NCBI RefSeq assembly: GCF_900105185.1
Contig: NZ_FNTJ01000002.1
Span: 992,001-1,056,000 of the forward strand
From: Pseudomonas saponiphila
Lineage (GTDB): Bacteria; Pseudomonadota; Gammaproteobacteria; Pseudomonadales; Pseudomonadaceae
Direction: 5' to 3'
Length of the DNA stretch: 64,000 nucleotides
The position numbers were made by a program, and so were the translations under genes. This document shows, piece after piece, positions 28,071 to 40,313 of this stretch; positions within the stretch are counted from its first letter, which is position 1; the number at the start of each line of letters is the position of its first letter. Below the pieces are notes generated by a model. That model had not been told where the DNA came from, made no database searches, and saw only the letters and a program-made list of their open reading frames with translations.

Positions 28071-28373
28071 ATGAGCACACTGATCGTTCAGCTGGACATG
28101 GAAGAATTCTGTGAAGTGGCCGACCTGTCGGCGGCCTACGTGATCGAAATCGTCGAGCACGGCATCCTCGAACCTCAGGGGACGGCGCCCCAGAATTGGC
28201 GTTTCAGTGACGTCGAGCTGTCCCTGGCCAAGCGCGCGGCCAAGCTGCGCCGCGACCTTGATCTGGAGTGGGAGGGGGTCGCCCTGGCCCTGGACCTGCT
28301 GGACGAAGTGCGGCAACTGCGGGCGGAGAACCAGATGCTCAGGCAGCGCCTGGGGCGCCTGCTGCTGGATTGA
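28071..28373 (+). CDS. cbpM: Chaperone modulator CbpM
   Basis: A 100-residue MerR-like small protein (FCEVADLSAAYVIEIVEHGI, then LRRDLDLEWEGVALALDLLD). CbpM binds the J domain of CbpA and blocks both its DnaK-stimulating and DNA-binding activity. Follows cbpA in the usual two-gene operon. A REP array begins 13 bp after the stop. Confidence 0.93.
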   Translation: MSTLIVQLDMEEFCEVADLSAAYVIEIVEHGILEPQGTAPQNWRFSDVELSLAKRAAKLRRDLDLEWEGVALALDLLDEVRQLRAENQMLRQRLGRLLLD

Positions 28374-28386
28374 TCTCCCTCATCGC

Positions 28387-28771
28387 GTAGGAGCCGGCTT
28401 GCCGGCGAAGGGGCCCTTGAGCCTTGCGCAATCCGGGCCGACGCCTTCGCTGGCAAGCCAGCTCCTACGGTTTGCCACCCGCCCGCTGTAGGAGCCGGCT
28501 TGCCGGCGAAGGGACCCTTGGGCCTTGCGCAATCCAGCCTGACGCCTTCGCTGGCCAGCCAGCTCCTACGGTTTGCCGCCCGCCCGCTGTAGGAGCCGGC
28601 TTGCCGGCGAAGGGGCCCTTGAGCCCTGCGCAATCCAGGCCGACGCCTTCGCTGGCAAGCCAGCTCCTACGGTTTGCCACCCGCTCGCTGTAGGAGCCGG
28701 CTTGCCGGCGAAGGGGCCCCTGAGCCTTGCGCAATCCAGCCTGACGCCTTCGCTGGCCAGCCAGCTCCTAC
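28387..28771. repeat. 101-bp tandem array of inverted REP pairs (about 3.8 units)
   Basis: GTAGGAG begins at 28387, 28488, 28589 and 28690, each exactly 101 bp apart. Each unit has a GCCGGCTTGCCGGC hairpin, a linker with GAGCCTTGCGCAATCC, then a GCTGG-type hairpin in the opposite direction ending CTCCTAC, and a short CGGTTTGCC spacer. The last arm ends at 28771 and supplies the UAG stop codon of the minus-strand kinase gene. Fills the whole gap 28374-28767. Confidence 0.93.
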
Positions 28772-29901
28772 GAGGTGGCGCGGGAGACCCTTGGCAGGGT
28801 GATGGTGAAGGTGGTGCCGTCGCTCTGGCTGGAACTGACTTCGATGCTGCCCTGGTGCGCCGTCACCACTTCCTTGACGATGAACAGGCCCAGGCCAAGG
28901 CTGGTGCTGGTACTGCCCAGTTCCTCGTCGGCGCTGCGCACCAGCGGGTCAAACAGGGTGGCCAGGGCTTCCTGGGGGATGGGGGCGCCGTAGTTGTGAA
29001 CGGTCAGCAGCACTTGCTCGGCGCCGCCGGTGAGGGTCACGGTGACGGTGCGGCGGTTGCTGCCGTGCTGCAAGGCATTGCCGATCAGGTTCTGCAGCAT
29101 CTGCTCGATGCGGGCGCGGTCCCAGATGCCGTGGCTGTCCCCTTCAAAGCTCAACAGCGGCATGCAGTCGGGCTGGCCCGCGCAGGCTTCGTCCATGGCC
29201 GCCCTGGCCGCGCTGGCCAGGTCCATGGGCGCGGGGTCGATGGGCAGGCCGTTGCCCAGCCGACTGCGGACGAACTCCAGCAAATCGCTGACCATGGCGC
29301 CCATGTGTCGGGTGCCGGTCTTGATGCGTGAGACAAAGGCCTGGGCGTCCTCATCCAGCGGCACTTTGCGCGCCAGCATCTCGGTGGACATGCTCACCGC
29401 TTGCAGCGGCGCCCGCAGATCGTGGCCCAGAATCGCCAGGAAGATGTCCCGTGAACGGCTGACCTGCTCGGCATAGGCGGTGGTGGATTCGGCCAGGGCT
29501 TCGTCGATCGCCTCGTTGAAGCGGATCATGTCCTGCAGCTGTTCCAGGTCCGGGGTTGCCAGGCTGGCGACCCACAAGCGGATCACACAGGCCCGCAAGT
29601 GGCGGAACTCCGACGTCATTTGCACCAGGTCGAAACCTACGTGATGGCGCAGTTCGCCATGGCTGGCGGCGGCCGCATCCAGGCTCGGTGACTTGTCCGG
29701 GCCTTCGCCCCTGGCCTTGGCCAATTGCTCCCCCGGGCTCTGGCTGGTGCGCATGTCCCGGGCGGCGGCCAGCAGAATCGATCGCGAGTGATCCCGCAGG
29801 TCGCTGCGGGTCAGGCAGCCAGGGGCCAGGGTCCTGGCAAATTGTTCCCATTCATCAACGATTTGCTCAACGTGCTGGACGATGAAATCGGACAGGCGCA
29901 T
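28768..29901 (-). CDS. Orphan sensor histidine kinase with RsbRD-like N-terminal domain
   Basis: 377 residues from ATG 29901 (MRLSDFIVQHVEQIVDEW, preceded by AAGGTG). The N-terminal ~150 residues resemble the helical RsbRD/co-antagonist sensor domain and carry no TM segment, so the protein is cytoplasmic. The H-box is FLAILGHDLRAPLQAV, N-box MLQNLIGNALQHG, G-boxes VHNYGAPIP and TSLGLGLFIVKEVV. G1 is altered (NYGAP rather than DxGxG). No response regulator gene adjoins. Stop codon UAG lies in the REP array. Confidence 0.82.
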   Translation of the reverse strand: MRLSDFIVQHVEQIVDEWEQFARTLAPGCLTRSDLRDHSRSILLAAARDMRTSQSPGEQLAKARGEGPDKSPSLDAAAASHGELRHHVGFDLVQMTSEFRHLRACVIRLWVASLATPDLEQLQDMIRFNEAIDEALAESTTAYAEQVSRSRDIFLAILGHDLRAPLQAVSMSTEMLARKVPLDEDAQAFVSRIKTGTRHMGAMVSDLLEFVRSRLGNGLPIDPAPMDLASAARAAMDEACAGQPDCMPLLSFEGDSHGIWDRARIEQMLQNLIGNALQHGSNRRTVTVTLTGGAEQVLLTVHNYGAPIPQEALATLFDPLVRSADEELGSTSTSLGLGLFIVKEVVTAHQGSIEVSSSQSDGTTFTITLPRVSRATS

Positions 29902-29999
29902 AGCCGGGCACCTTAGTGGGCAGAGAGTGGAAAGCGAGACGCATCTTAGCGCCATATCCATCGCTTCAACACCGTCCCTGCCCAGCGGCCGGTTGGGGT

Positions 30000-31700
<1,701 letters not shown>

Positions 31701-31736
31701 CGCAGCTCCTTACAGAAACAGGTCTTGTAGGAGCCG

Positions 31737-31790
31737 GCTTGCCGGCGAATGAGCCCGAAAGAGCGCATTCGCCAGCAAGCTGGCTCCTAC
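31737..31790. repeat. REP pair between ureB and ureC
   Basis: GTAGGAGCCGGCTTGCCGGC faces GCCAGCAAGCTGGCTCCTAC across a 14-bp spacer. It interrupts the urease structural operon and would form a large mRNA hairpin. Confidence 0.88.
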
Positions 31791-31808
31791 GTGCGTAGGG
31801 TCGAGGGT

Positions 31809-33185
<1,377 letters not shown>

Positions 33186-33194
33186 GACGCGGCC

Positions 33195-33497
<303 letters not shown>

Positions 33498-33540
33498 CGT
33501 GATCGATCCGTCGTTGGGCAGTTTTAAAAGGGCAGGTGTT

Positions 33541-34380
33541 TCATGTGTTCCAGATCCTCGGCGGTACGGCTTCGCGGCCCAGCAGGGCCGGGCGCAGCAG
33601 GCGCCACAGGTCGATGAGCCAGGCGCGGGCCAGCAGCGCCTCGCTGGCCAGGCAGCGGGCCACCAGCAGCCCCGGCAGCTGGCTCAGGTCGCCGCGTACC
33701 GGATGCTGCAGAGAGCGACAGCGCTCCAGCAGTGGGCTGTCGAGGTCGCCGGTCACCAGCAAGGTGGCGAACACCGGCTGGCCGTCCAGGCCGATGGGCG
33801 AATCCAGCAGGCCGTCGTCGCCGCTGATGCGCTGGCGCTCATGCCACAGCGGCCGGCCGTCGCGGCGGATATCCAGGTGGGCCTGGAAATGTCCGTGCTC
33901 GAAGCGCTCGCCGCTGGCCGGGCGGCCGAGGGCGACGATGTCCCAATAGAACAGCCGGGCATCGCCTTGCAGGTCGATCCGGGTCGTCAGTTCGGCCTGG
34001 GCGGCGCTGAAGACGATGGTTTCCTGGGGCAGCCATTCCAGGGTCGCCCCCGGCGCTACTTGCAGGTCCAGGGTCTGCCCGGCCGGGCTGTTGGCGCGAT
34101 ACCACTTGGCGGCGCCAGGGCTGGTCAACTGGGCCCAGGCGTCGCGCTCGACCCGGGCACTGATGGCCAGCCGGTCGCCGCCGGCGATGCCTCCGGGCGG
34201 GTGGACGATGATGTGCTGGCAGACCTCGGGGCCTTCGGCATACAGGTGCTTCTGCACCCGCAGCGGGCCCAGGTGGCGGCGCAGGACCGGGCGCGTGCCG
34301 GCGCCGAAGCGGGCGTAGGCCAGTTCCAGCTCGGCGTGCCAGCTGGGGGTGAACAGGGCGGTGGCGGCAGGTGAGTTCAT
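33541..34380 (-). CDS. ureD: Urease accessory protein UreD
   Basis: A 279-residue scaffold that binds apo-urease and, with UreF and UreG, delivers nickel. Recognised by [15 protein letters not shown] [12 protein letters not shown] and [11 protein letters not shown], both conserved in UreD. First of the urease genes and only 30 bp after urtE, so it belongs to the urea-transporter transcript. The other accessory genes (ureEFG) are 17 kb away. Confidence 0.94.
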   Translation of the reverse strand: MNSPAATALFTPSWHAELELAYARFGAGTRPVLRRHLGPLRVQKHLYAEGPEVCQHIIVHPPGGIAGGDRLAISARVERDAWAQLTSPGAAKWYRANSPAGQTLDLQVAPGATLEWLPQETIVFSAAQAELTTRIDLQGDARLFYWDIVALGRPASGERFEHGHFQAHLDIRRDGRPLWHERQRISGDDGLLDSPIGLDGQPVFATLLVTGDLDSPLLERCRSLQHPVRGDLSQLPGLLVARCLASEALLARAWLIDLWRLLRPALLGREAVPPRIWNT

Positions 34381-34410
34381 GCTGTGTGATTATCGTTAGG
34401 AGGCTACAGA

Positions 34411-35109
34411 TTAGATCGTAACCAGGCCGCGTACACCGTCGGCCTGCATATTTTCCCCACGACCCTGCTGGATGATTTCCCCCCGGGACATCACCAGGTA
34501 CTGGTCGGCCAGTTCGGCGGCAAAGTCGTAGAACTGCTCCACCAGCACAATCGCCATGTCGCCCCGGGCCGCGAGTTGCTTGATCACCGCGCCGATCTCC
34601 TTGATCACCGAGGGCTGGATGCCTTCGGTGGGCTCATCGAGGATCAGCAGCCGGGGCCGACTGGCCAGGGCTCGGCCGATGGCCAGCTGTTGCTGCTGGC
34701 CGCCGGAGAGGTCGCCGCCGCGGCGCTGCTTCATCTGCAACAGCACCGGGAACAGCTCGTAGATGAAGGCCGGGACGGCCTTGGCTTCTTGCGCGCCGAA
34801 GCGCGAAAGCCCCATCAGCAGGTTTTCCTCCACGGTCAGGCGAGCAAAAATCTCCCGCCCCTGGGGCACGTAGGCGATGCCGGCCTGGACCCGTTGGTGT
34901 GGCTTGTAGCCGGTGATGGCCCGGCCCTCCCAGTGGACCGCGCCCTCCCTGGCCGGCAGCAGGCCCATCAGGCACTTGAGCAGGGTGGTCTTGCCCACGC
35001 CGTTGCGCCCGAGCAGGCAGGTCACTTCGCCGATCCGGGCCTCGAAGCTCAGGCCCCGGAGGATGTGGCTACCGCCATAAAACTGATGAAGCTGTTGGAC
35101 CTGTAGCAT
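34411..35109 (-). CDS. urtE: Urea ABC transporter ATP-binding protein UrtE
   Basis: 232 residues from ATG 35109 (MLQVQQLHQFYGGSHILRGL). Walker A GRNGVGKTT, signature DLSGGQQQQLAIGRAL and Walker [15 protein letters not shown]; the TEGIQPS extension is typical of UrtE versus LivF. Last of urtABCDE. Confidence 0.95.
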   Translation of the reverse strand: MLQVQQLHQFYGGSHILRGLSFEARIGEVTCLLGRNGVGKTTLLKCLMGLLPAREGAVHWEGRAITGYKPHQRVQAGIAYVPQGREIFARLTVEENLLMGLSRFGAQEAKAVPAFIYELFPVLLQMKQRRGGDLSGGQQQQLAIGRALASRPRLLILDEPTEGIQPSVIKEIGAVIKQLAARGDMAIVLVEQFYDFAAELADQYLVMSRGEIIQQGRGENMQADGVRGLVTI

Positions 35110-35147
35110 GGGCACTCTCCGGGAAATGGCAGAAAAACAGTGATTAG

Positions 35148-35230
35148 TTGCAAGCTTCAAGCTGCAAGTAAGGGCGGGACCGATGCGCTTGGGCTTCTTG
35201 CTTGCCGCTTGAAGCTTGCAACTTGCCGCT
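35148..35230. repeat. Inverted GCTTCAAGCTGCAAG element between urtE and urtD
   Basis: GTTGCAAGCTTCAAGCTGCA faces CTTGCCGCTTGAAGCTTGCA across about 35 bp. Same family as 25455-25542. It interrupts the urt operon, where it would form a long mRNA stem. Confidence 0.75.
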
Positions 35231-35234
35231 GCTC

Positions 35235-36095
35235 CTATCGTCCGAGGTACACCTCGATCACTCGCTCGTTTTCCTGCACCTGATCCAGCGATCCTTCGGC
35301 CAGCACGCTGCCCTGATGCAGCACGGTGACGTGGTCGGCAATCGAGCCGACAAAGCCCATGTCATGCTCCACCACCATCAGCGAGTGCCGGCCGGCCAGG
35401 CTCTTGAACAGCTCGGCGGTGAACTCGGTTTCGGCATCGGTCATGCCCGCCACCGGCTCGTCCAGCAACAGCAATTGCGGGTCCTGCATCAGCAGCATGC
35501 CGATCTCCAGGAACTGCTTCTGGCCGTGGGACAGCAGGCCGGCCTGGCGCCGGGCCGAGGGGCTCAGGCGAATCGTCTCCAGTACCTGGGCGATACGGTC
35601 CTGCTGTTCGCCACTCAGGCGCGCGCCGAGGCTGGCCCACACCGATTTATCGGTCTTCTGCGCCAGTTCCAGGTTTTCGAACACGCTCAGGGCCTCGAAC
35701 ACCGTGGGCTTCTGGAACTTGCGGCCGATCCCTGCTTGGGCGATCTGCACTTCGCTCATCCGGGTCAGGTCCAGGGTTTCGCCGAACCAGGCCTTGCCCC
35801 GGGTCGGCCGGGTCTTGCCGGTGATCACGTCCATCAGGGTGGTCTTGCCCGCGCCGTTGGGGCCGATGATGCAGCGCAGCTCGCCAACGCCGATGTACAG
35901 GTTGAGGTTGTTGAGGGCCTTGAAGCCATCGAAGCTGACGCTGATGTCCTCCAGGGTCAGGAGGGTGCCGTGACGGGTGTTCAGGCCCTTGCCGGCGGCC
36001 TGGCCGAGGCCGATGGCGTCGCGGCTGCTGCCCTGGTCCTTGTTGGGTTCGAGTATGGGGTCGAGCATGAAGTCCGCCGTGGCCGTGACTCTCAT
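35235..36095 (-). CDS. urtD: Urea ABC transporter ATP-binding protein UrtD
   Basis: 286 residues from ATG 36095 (MRVTATADFMLDPILEPNKD). Walker A GPNGAGKTT, signature LLSHGQKQFLEIGMLL and Walker B LLLLDEPVAGMTDAE; LSHGQKQ with MTDAE separates UrtD from LivG. The first ~40 residues precede the ABC domain. Start overlaps the urtC stop by 4 bp. Confidence 0.95.
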   Translation of the reverse strand: MRVTATADFMLDPILEPNKDQGSSRDAIGLGQAAGKGLNTRHGTLLTLEDISVSFDGFKALNNLNLYIGVGELRCIIGPNGAGKTTLMDVITGKTRPTRGKAWFGETLDLTRMSEVQIAQAGIGRKFQKPTVFEALSVFENLELAQKTDKSVWASLGARLSGEQQDRIAQVLETIRLSPSARRQAGLLSHGQKQFLEIGMLLMQDPQLLLLDEPVAGMTDAETEFTAELFKSLAGRHSLMVVEHDMGFVGSIADHVTVLHQGSVLAEGSLDQVQENERVIEVYLGR

Positions 36096-37171
36096 TGTGC
36101 ACCTCGTTTGTTCAGCAGGCCGATCACGCCCTTGGGCAGGTACAGGGTCACCACGATGAACAGGGCGCCGAGGAAGAACAGCCAGTATTCGGGAAAGGCC
36201 ACGGTGAACCAGCTCTTCATGCCGTTCACCAGCCCGGCGCCCAGCAGCGGGCCGATCAGCGTGCCGCGCCCGCCCAGGGCCACCCACACCGCGGCCTCGA
36301 TGGAGTTGGTGGGGGACATTTCGCTGGGGTTGATGATGCCCACCTGGGGTACGTACAAGGCTCCGGCCAGGCCACAGAGCACCGCGCTCAGGACCCAGAC
36401 GAACAGCTTGAAGCCGCGCGGGTCGTAGCCGCAGAACATCAGGCGGTTCTCGGCGTCGCGCAGGGCGGTCAGCACTCGCCCGAACTTGCTCCGGGCCAGG
36501 CGCCAGCCCAGGTACAGGCTGGCCACCAGCAACAGCACCGTGGCCAGGAACAGCACCGCCCGGGTGCCGGGCTCGGTGATGCCGAAGCCCAGGATGCTGC
36601 GGAAGTTGGTGAAACCGTTGTTGCCGCCAAAGCCCGTCTCGTTGCGGAAGAACAGCAGCATCCCGGCGAAGGTCAGGGCCTGGGTCATGATCGAGAAGTA
36701 CACGCCCTTGATCCGCGAGCGGAAGGCGAAGAAGCCGAACACCAGGGCCAGCAGACCCGGGGCCAACACCACCAGGCACAGGGCCCAGAGGAAGTGGCTG
36801 GTGCCGGTCCAGTACCAGGGCAGCTCGGTCCACGAGAGAAAGGTCATGAATGCCGGCAGGCCGTCTCCGGCGGCCTGGCGCATCAGGTACATGCCCATGG
36901 CGTAGCCGCCCAGGGCGAAGAACAGCCCGTGCCCCAGGGATAGCAACCCGGCGTAGCCCCAGACCAGGTCCAGGGCCAGGGCGACGATGGCGTAGCAGAG
37001 GATCTTGCCCACCAGGGTCAGGGTGTAGGCCGAGACGTGCAGCGGGTGGTCGGCTGCCAGCAGCGACAACAGTGGCAACGCCAGCAACACCAGGAGCAGC
37101 AGTGCGCCGACGCCGAGCGTGACCCTGGGCCCGACTTTCTGGCTGGCGGTAATCAGCAGTGGTTGGTTCAT
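36092..37171 (-). CDS. urtC: Urea ABC transporter permease UrtC
   Basis: 359 residues from ATG 37171. DLVWGYAGLLSLGHGLFFAL and FRNETGFGGNNGFTNF are UrtC signatures; GRVLTALRDAENRLMFCGYD is the cytoplasmic coupling loop. About ten hydrophobic helices. Overlaps urtB (upstream) and urtD (downstream) by ATGA. Confidence 0.95.
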   Translation of the reverse strand: MNQPLLITASQKVGPRVTLGVGALLLLVLLALPLLSLLAADHPLHVSAYTLTLVGKILCYAIVALALDLVWGYAGLLSLGHGLFFALGGYAMGMYLMRQAAGDGLPAFMTFLSWTELPWYWTGTSHFLWALCLVVLAPGLLALVFGFFAFRSRIKGVYFSIMTQALTFAGMLLFFRNETGFGGNNGFTNFRSILGFGITEPGTRAVLFLATVLLLVASLYLGWRLARSKFGRVLTALRDAENRLMFCGYDPRGFKLFVWVLSAVLCGLAGALYVPQVGIINPSEMSPTNSIEAAVWVALGGRGTLIGPLLGAGLVNGMKSWFTVAFPEYWLFFLGALFIVVTLYLPKGVIGLLNKRGAQ

Positions 37172-38673
37172 CAGTCGATCACCCGTCCTTTCAATGCAAA
37201 GAGTCCCTGCGGGCGTTTCTGGATAAACAGAATGATCAGCGCGAGGATCAGGATCTTGCCCAGCACGGCGCCGATCTGCGGTTCGAGGATCTTGTTGGCG
37301 ATCCCCAGACCAAAGGCCGCCAGCACGCTGCCGGCCAACTGGCCGACGCCGCCGAGCACTACCACCAGGAACGAGTCGATGATGTAGCTCTGGCCCAGGT
37401 CCGGGCCAACGTTGCCGATCTGGCTCAGGGCCACGCCGCCCAGGCCGGCGATCCCCGAGCCGAGGCCGAAGGCGAGCATGTCCACCCGGCCGGTGGGCAC
37501 GCCGCAGCAGGCGGCCATGTTGCGGTTCTGGGTCACCGCGCGCACGTTCAGGCCCAGGCGGGTCCTGTTCAGCAGCAGCCAGGTGAGCAGCACCACAAAC
37601 AGGGCGAAGGCGATGATCACGATGCGGTTGTAGGGCAGCACCAGATTGGGCAGGACCTGGATGCCGCCCGACAGCCAGGCCGGATTGGCCACCTCGACGT
37701 TCTGCGCGCCGAACAGCAGGCGCACCAATTGGATCAGCATCAGGCTGATGCCCCAGGTGGCCAGCAGGGTTTCCAGTGGGCGGCCGTAGAGATGGCGGAT
37801 CACCGTGCGCTCCAGGGCCATGCCGATGGCGGCGGTGACAAAAAACGCCACCGGCAGGGCCAGCAATGGGTAGAACTCGATGGCCTGCGGGGCAAAACGC
37901 TGGAACAGCCACTGCACCACGTAGGTGGAGTAGGCGCCGAGCATCAGCATCTCGCCGTGGGCCATGTTGATCACCCCCAGCAGGCCGAAGGTGATGGCCA
38001 GCCCCAGGGCCGCCAGCAGCAGGATCGAACCCAGGGACAGGCCGCTGAAGGCCTGTCCCAGTACCTCGCCCAGCAGCAACTGGCGTTTGACCTGGGCCAG
38101 GCTGGTCTGCGCCGCGGTGCGTACCGCGGCATCGGCTTCGACGCCCGGCTCCAGCAAGCCTTCAAGGCGGGTGCGGGCCAGCGGGTCGCCGGTTTCCCCC
38201 AGCAGGCGCACGGCGGCCAGGCGCACCGCCGGATCGCTGTCTACCAGCTGCAGGTTGGCCAGGGCCAGGCTCAGGGCGGCGTGCACGCCTGGGTCCTGCT
38301 CGGTGGCGAGCCGGGCATCGAGGAATTTCAGTTGCGCCGGCTTGGCGCTTTTCTGCAGCTGCCGGGCGGCGTCGAGCCGGGTGCTGGCCTCGGCGGCGAG
38401 CAATTGATGACTGGCCAGCGTGGTGTCGATCAGGCCCCGCAGGCGGTTGTTCAGGCGCAGGGTCTTGTTTTCACCGGCGATGCTCAACTGGCCTTGTTGC
38501 AGGGCCTTGAGCAGTTCCAGGCGCGCCGGATCGGGCTGCGCGGCCCAGGTTTCCAGTAGCTGCGCCTGTTGGTTGGAGTTGGCCGCGACAAAGTCTTCGG
38601 CTTCACCGGCCTGGGCCACCCAGGGCAGCAATAGCAGGCAGGCGAGGATGAAACGGTAAAGGGCAGTGGGCAT
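37171..38673 (-). CDS. urtB: Urea ABC transporter permease UrtB with long periplasmic N-terminal domain
   Basis: 500 residues from ATG 38673 (MPTALYRFILACLLLLPWVAQAGEA, given as MPTALYRFILAC then LLLLPWVAQA). A signal-like segment is followed by about 175 residues of alpha-helical, HEAT-like sequence (for example DPAVRLAAVRLLGETGD and DAAVRTAAQTSLAQVKRQL). The LivH-type permease core then starts near LGQAFSGLSLGSILLLAALG. Proteobacterial UrtB proteins share this layout; the extension's role is unknown. Separated from urtA by a REP pair. Confidence 0.94.
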   Translation of the reverse strand: MPTALYRFILACLLLLPWVAQAGEAEDFVAANSNQQAQLLETWAAQPDPARLELLKALQQGQLSIAGENKTLRLNNRLRGLIDTTLASHQLLAAEASTRLDAARQLQKSAKPAQLKFLDARLATEQDPGVHAALSLALANLQLVDSDPAVRLAAVRLLGETGDPLARTRLEGLLEPGVEADAAVRTAAQTSLAQVKRQLLLGEVLGQAFSGLSLGSILLLAALGLAITFGLLGVINMAHGEMLMLGAYSTYVVQWLFQRFAPQAIEFYPLLALPVAFFVTAAIGMALERTVIRHLYGRPLETLLATWGISLMLIQLVRLLFGAQNVEVANPAWLSGGIQVLPNLVLPYNRIVIIAFALFVVLLTWLLLNRTRLGLNVRAVTQNRNMAACCGVPTGRVDMLAFGLGSGIAGLGGVALSQIGNVGPDLGQSYIIDSFLVVVLGGVGQLAGSVLAAFGLGIANKILEPQIGAVLGKILILALIILFIQKRPQGLFALKGRVID

Positions 38674-38704
38674 ATCGATGTCCTTGAAAGCGCCCGGAGA
38701 ACCC

Positions 38705-38799
38705 GTAGGAGCGAGCTGGCTCGCGATCCGTGCAGCGGCCAGCCGCGCGGTTTTCGTTGCAGGTCCTGTGGACCTCATCGCGAGCAAGCTCGCTCCTAC
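38705..38799. repeat. REP pair between urtA and urtB
   Basis: GTAGGAGCGAGCTGGCTCGC faces GCGAGCAAGCTCGCTCCTAC with about 53 bp between. Likely stabilises the 3' end of the urtA message, giving more binding protein than permease. Confidence 0.87.
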
Positions 38800-38820
38800 A
38801 GGGAAGGCGTCAGGTTCGGA

Positions 38821-40086
38821 TCAGTTGCTCTTGACCGCGTAGTCAGGCTTCTTGTCGTTGCCCGGAATGAACGGGCTCCAGGGCTGGGCACGGATCGGCC
38901 CTTCGGTCTGCCACACCACGTTGAACTGACCGTCCGGCTGGATCTCGCCGATCATCACCGGCTTGTGCAGGTGGTGGTTGGTCTTGTCCATGGTCAGGGT
39001 GTAGCCCGACGGCGCGGCGAAGGTCTGCCCGGCCAGGGCCTCACGGACCTTGTCGACCTCGATGGACTTGGCTTTCTCCACTGCCTGGGCCCACATGTGG
39101 ATGCCGACGTAGGTGGCTTCCATCGGGTCGTTGGTCACCGCCTTGTCCGCGCCCGGCAGGTTCTTGGCCTTGGCGTAGGCCTTCCAGGCGGCGACGAACT
39201 TCTGGTTCACCGGGTTATCCACCGACTCGAAGTAGTTCCACGCCGCGAGGTTGCCCACCAGCGGCTTGGTGTCGATGCCGCGCAGTTCTTCCTCGCCCAC
39301 CGAGAACGCCACCACCGGCACCTCGGTGGCTTTCAGGCCCTGGTTGGCCAGTTCCTTGTAGAAAGGCACGTTGGAGTCGCCGTTGACCGTGGAGATCACC
39401 GCGGTCTTGCCGCCGGCGGAGAACTTCTTGATGTTGGCGACGATGGTTTGATAGTCGCTGTGGCCGAACGGGGTATAGACCTCTTCGATGTCCTTGTCGG
39501 CCACGCCCTTGGAATGCAGGAACGAGCGCAGGATCTTGTTGGTGGTGCGCGGGTAGACGTAGTCGGTGCCCAGCAGGAAGAAGCGCTTGGCGCTGCCGCC
39601 GTCTTCGCTCATCAGGTATTCCACGGCCGGGATCGCCTGCTGGTTCGGCGCGGCGCCGGTGTAGAAGACGTTGGGCGACATTTCTTCGCCTTCGTACTGC
39701 ACCGGGTAGAACAGCAGGCCGTTGAGTTCCTCGAACACCGGCAGCACCGATTTGCGCGACACCGAAGTCCAGCAGCCGAACACCACCGCCACCTTGTCCT
39801 GGGTCAGCAACTGGCGGCCCTTCTCGGCGAACAGTGGCCAGTTGGACGCCGGGTCCACCACCACCGGTTCCAGCAGCTTGCCGTTGACTCCGCCCTTGGC
39901 GTTGATCTCGTCGATGGTCATCAGCGCCATGTCTTTGAGCGAGGTTTCCGAGATCGCCATGGTCCCCGACAGCGAATGCAGGATCCCGACCTTGATGGTC
40001 TCGGCGGCCTGGACGGTCCAGGTCAGGCCCATCGCGGCAATGCTTGCCGTGAGGGTGAAAGCCTTGAGCAAACTACGACGCTTCAT
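38821..40086 (-). CDS. urtA: Urea ABC transporter substrate-binding protein UrtA
   Basis: A 421-residue periplasmic protein that binds urea. The signal peptide begins MKRRSLLKAFTLTAS, a twin-arginine-like motif, and ends at about VQAAE. GILHSLSGTMAISETSLKD and YPVQYEGEEMSPNVFYTGAA are UrtA signatures that separate it from LivK. First gene of the urt-ure set, with a sigma-54-like promoter 66-81 bp upstream. Confidence 0.95.
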   Translation of the reverse strand: MKRRSLLKAFTLTASIAAMGLTWTVQAAETIKVGILHSLSGTMAISETSLKDMALMTIDEINAKGGVNGKLLEPVVVDPASNWPLFAEKGRQLLTQDKVAVVFGCWTSVSRKSVLPVFEELNGLLFYPVQYEGEEMSPNVFYTGAAPNQQAIPAVEYLMSEDGGSAKRFFLLGTDYVYPRTTNKILRSFLHSKGVADKDIEEVYTPFGHSDYQTIVANIKKFSAGGKTAVISTVNGDSNVPFYKELANQGLKATEVPVVAFSVGEEELRGIDTKPLVGNLAAWNYFESVDNPVNQKFVAAWKAYAKAKNLPGADKAVTNDPMEATYVGIHMWAQAVEKAKSIEVDKVREALAGQTFAAPSGYTLTMDKTNHHLHKPVMIGEIQPDGQFNVVWQTEGPIRAQPWSPFIPGNDKKPDYAVKSN

Positions 40087-40151
40087 TGTGCGATCTCCAT
40101 GAACTTTTGATTTTTTTTCAGGTGGTAGATGCGGACTGCTGAAGGCTGTTT

Positions 40152-40167
40152 TGCAAGGGGTGTGCCG
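40152..40167 (-). promoter_or_regulatory. Sigma-54-like promoter of urtABCDE-ureDABC
   Basis: On the minus strand the sequence is CGGCACACCCCTTGCA. GG and GC are ten bases apart and the CAC and TTGCA cores are intact; the first T and the G of CACG differ from consensus. Predicted transcript start is about 55 bases before urtA. Fits NtrC/RpoN control of urea uptake known in other proteobacteria. Confidence 0.65.
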
Positions 40168-40313
40168 AGTCGGCGCGAGGCATGAAAACGTCGCTTTAAC
40201 TGCAATGGCGGGAGAGGCAATGCCCCAAGAGGAGGCCTGGATCAGAGGATGGTGCGCAGGGATGCGTCATTGTGGTGCTGGCGCAGCGCGCCAGCACAGG
40301 CCAGCGAGTGGCT

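Noticed and set aside
36096..36833. N-terminal extension of UrtD
   Set aside because: It reads urtC in a wrong frame; ATG 36095 overlaps the urtC stop as expected.
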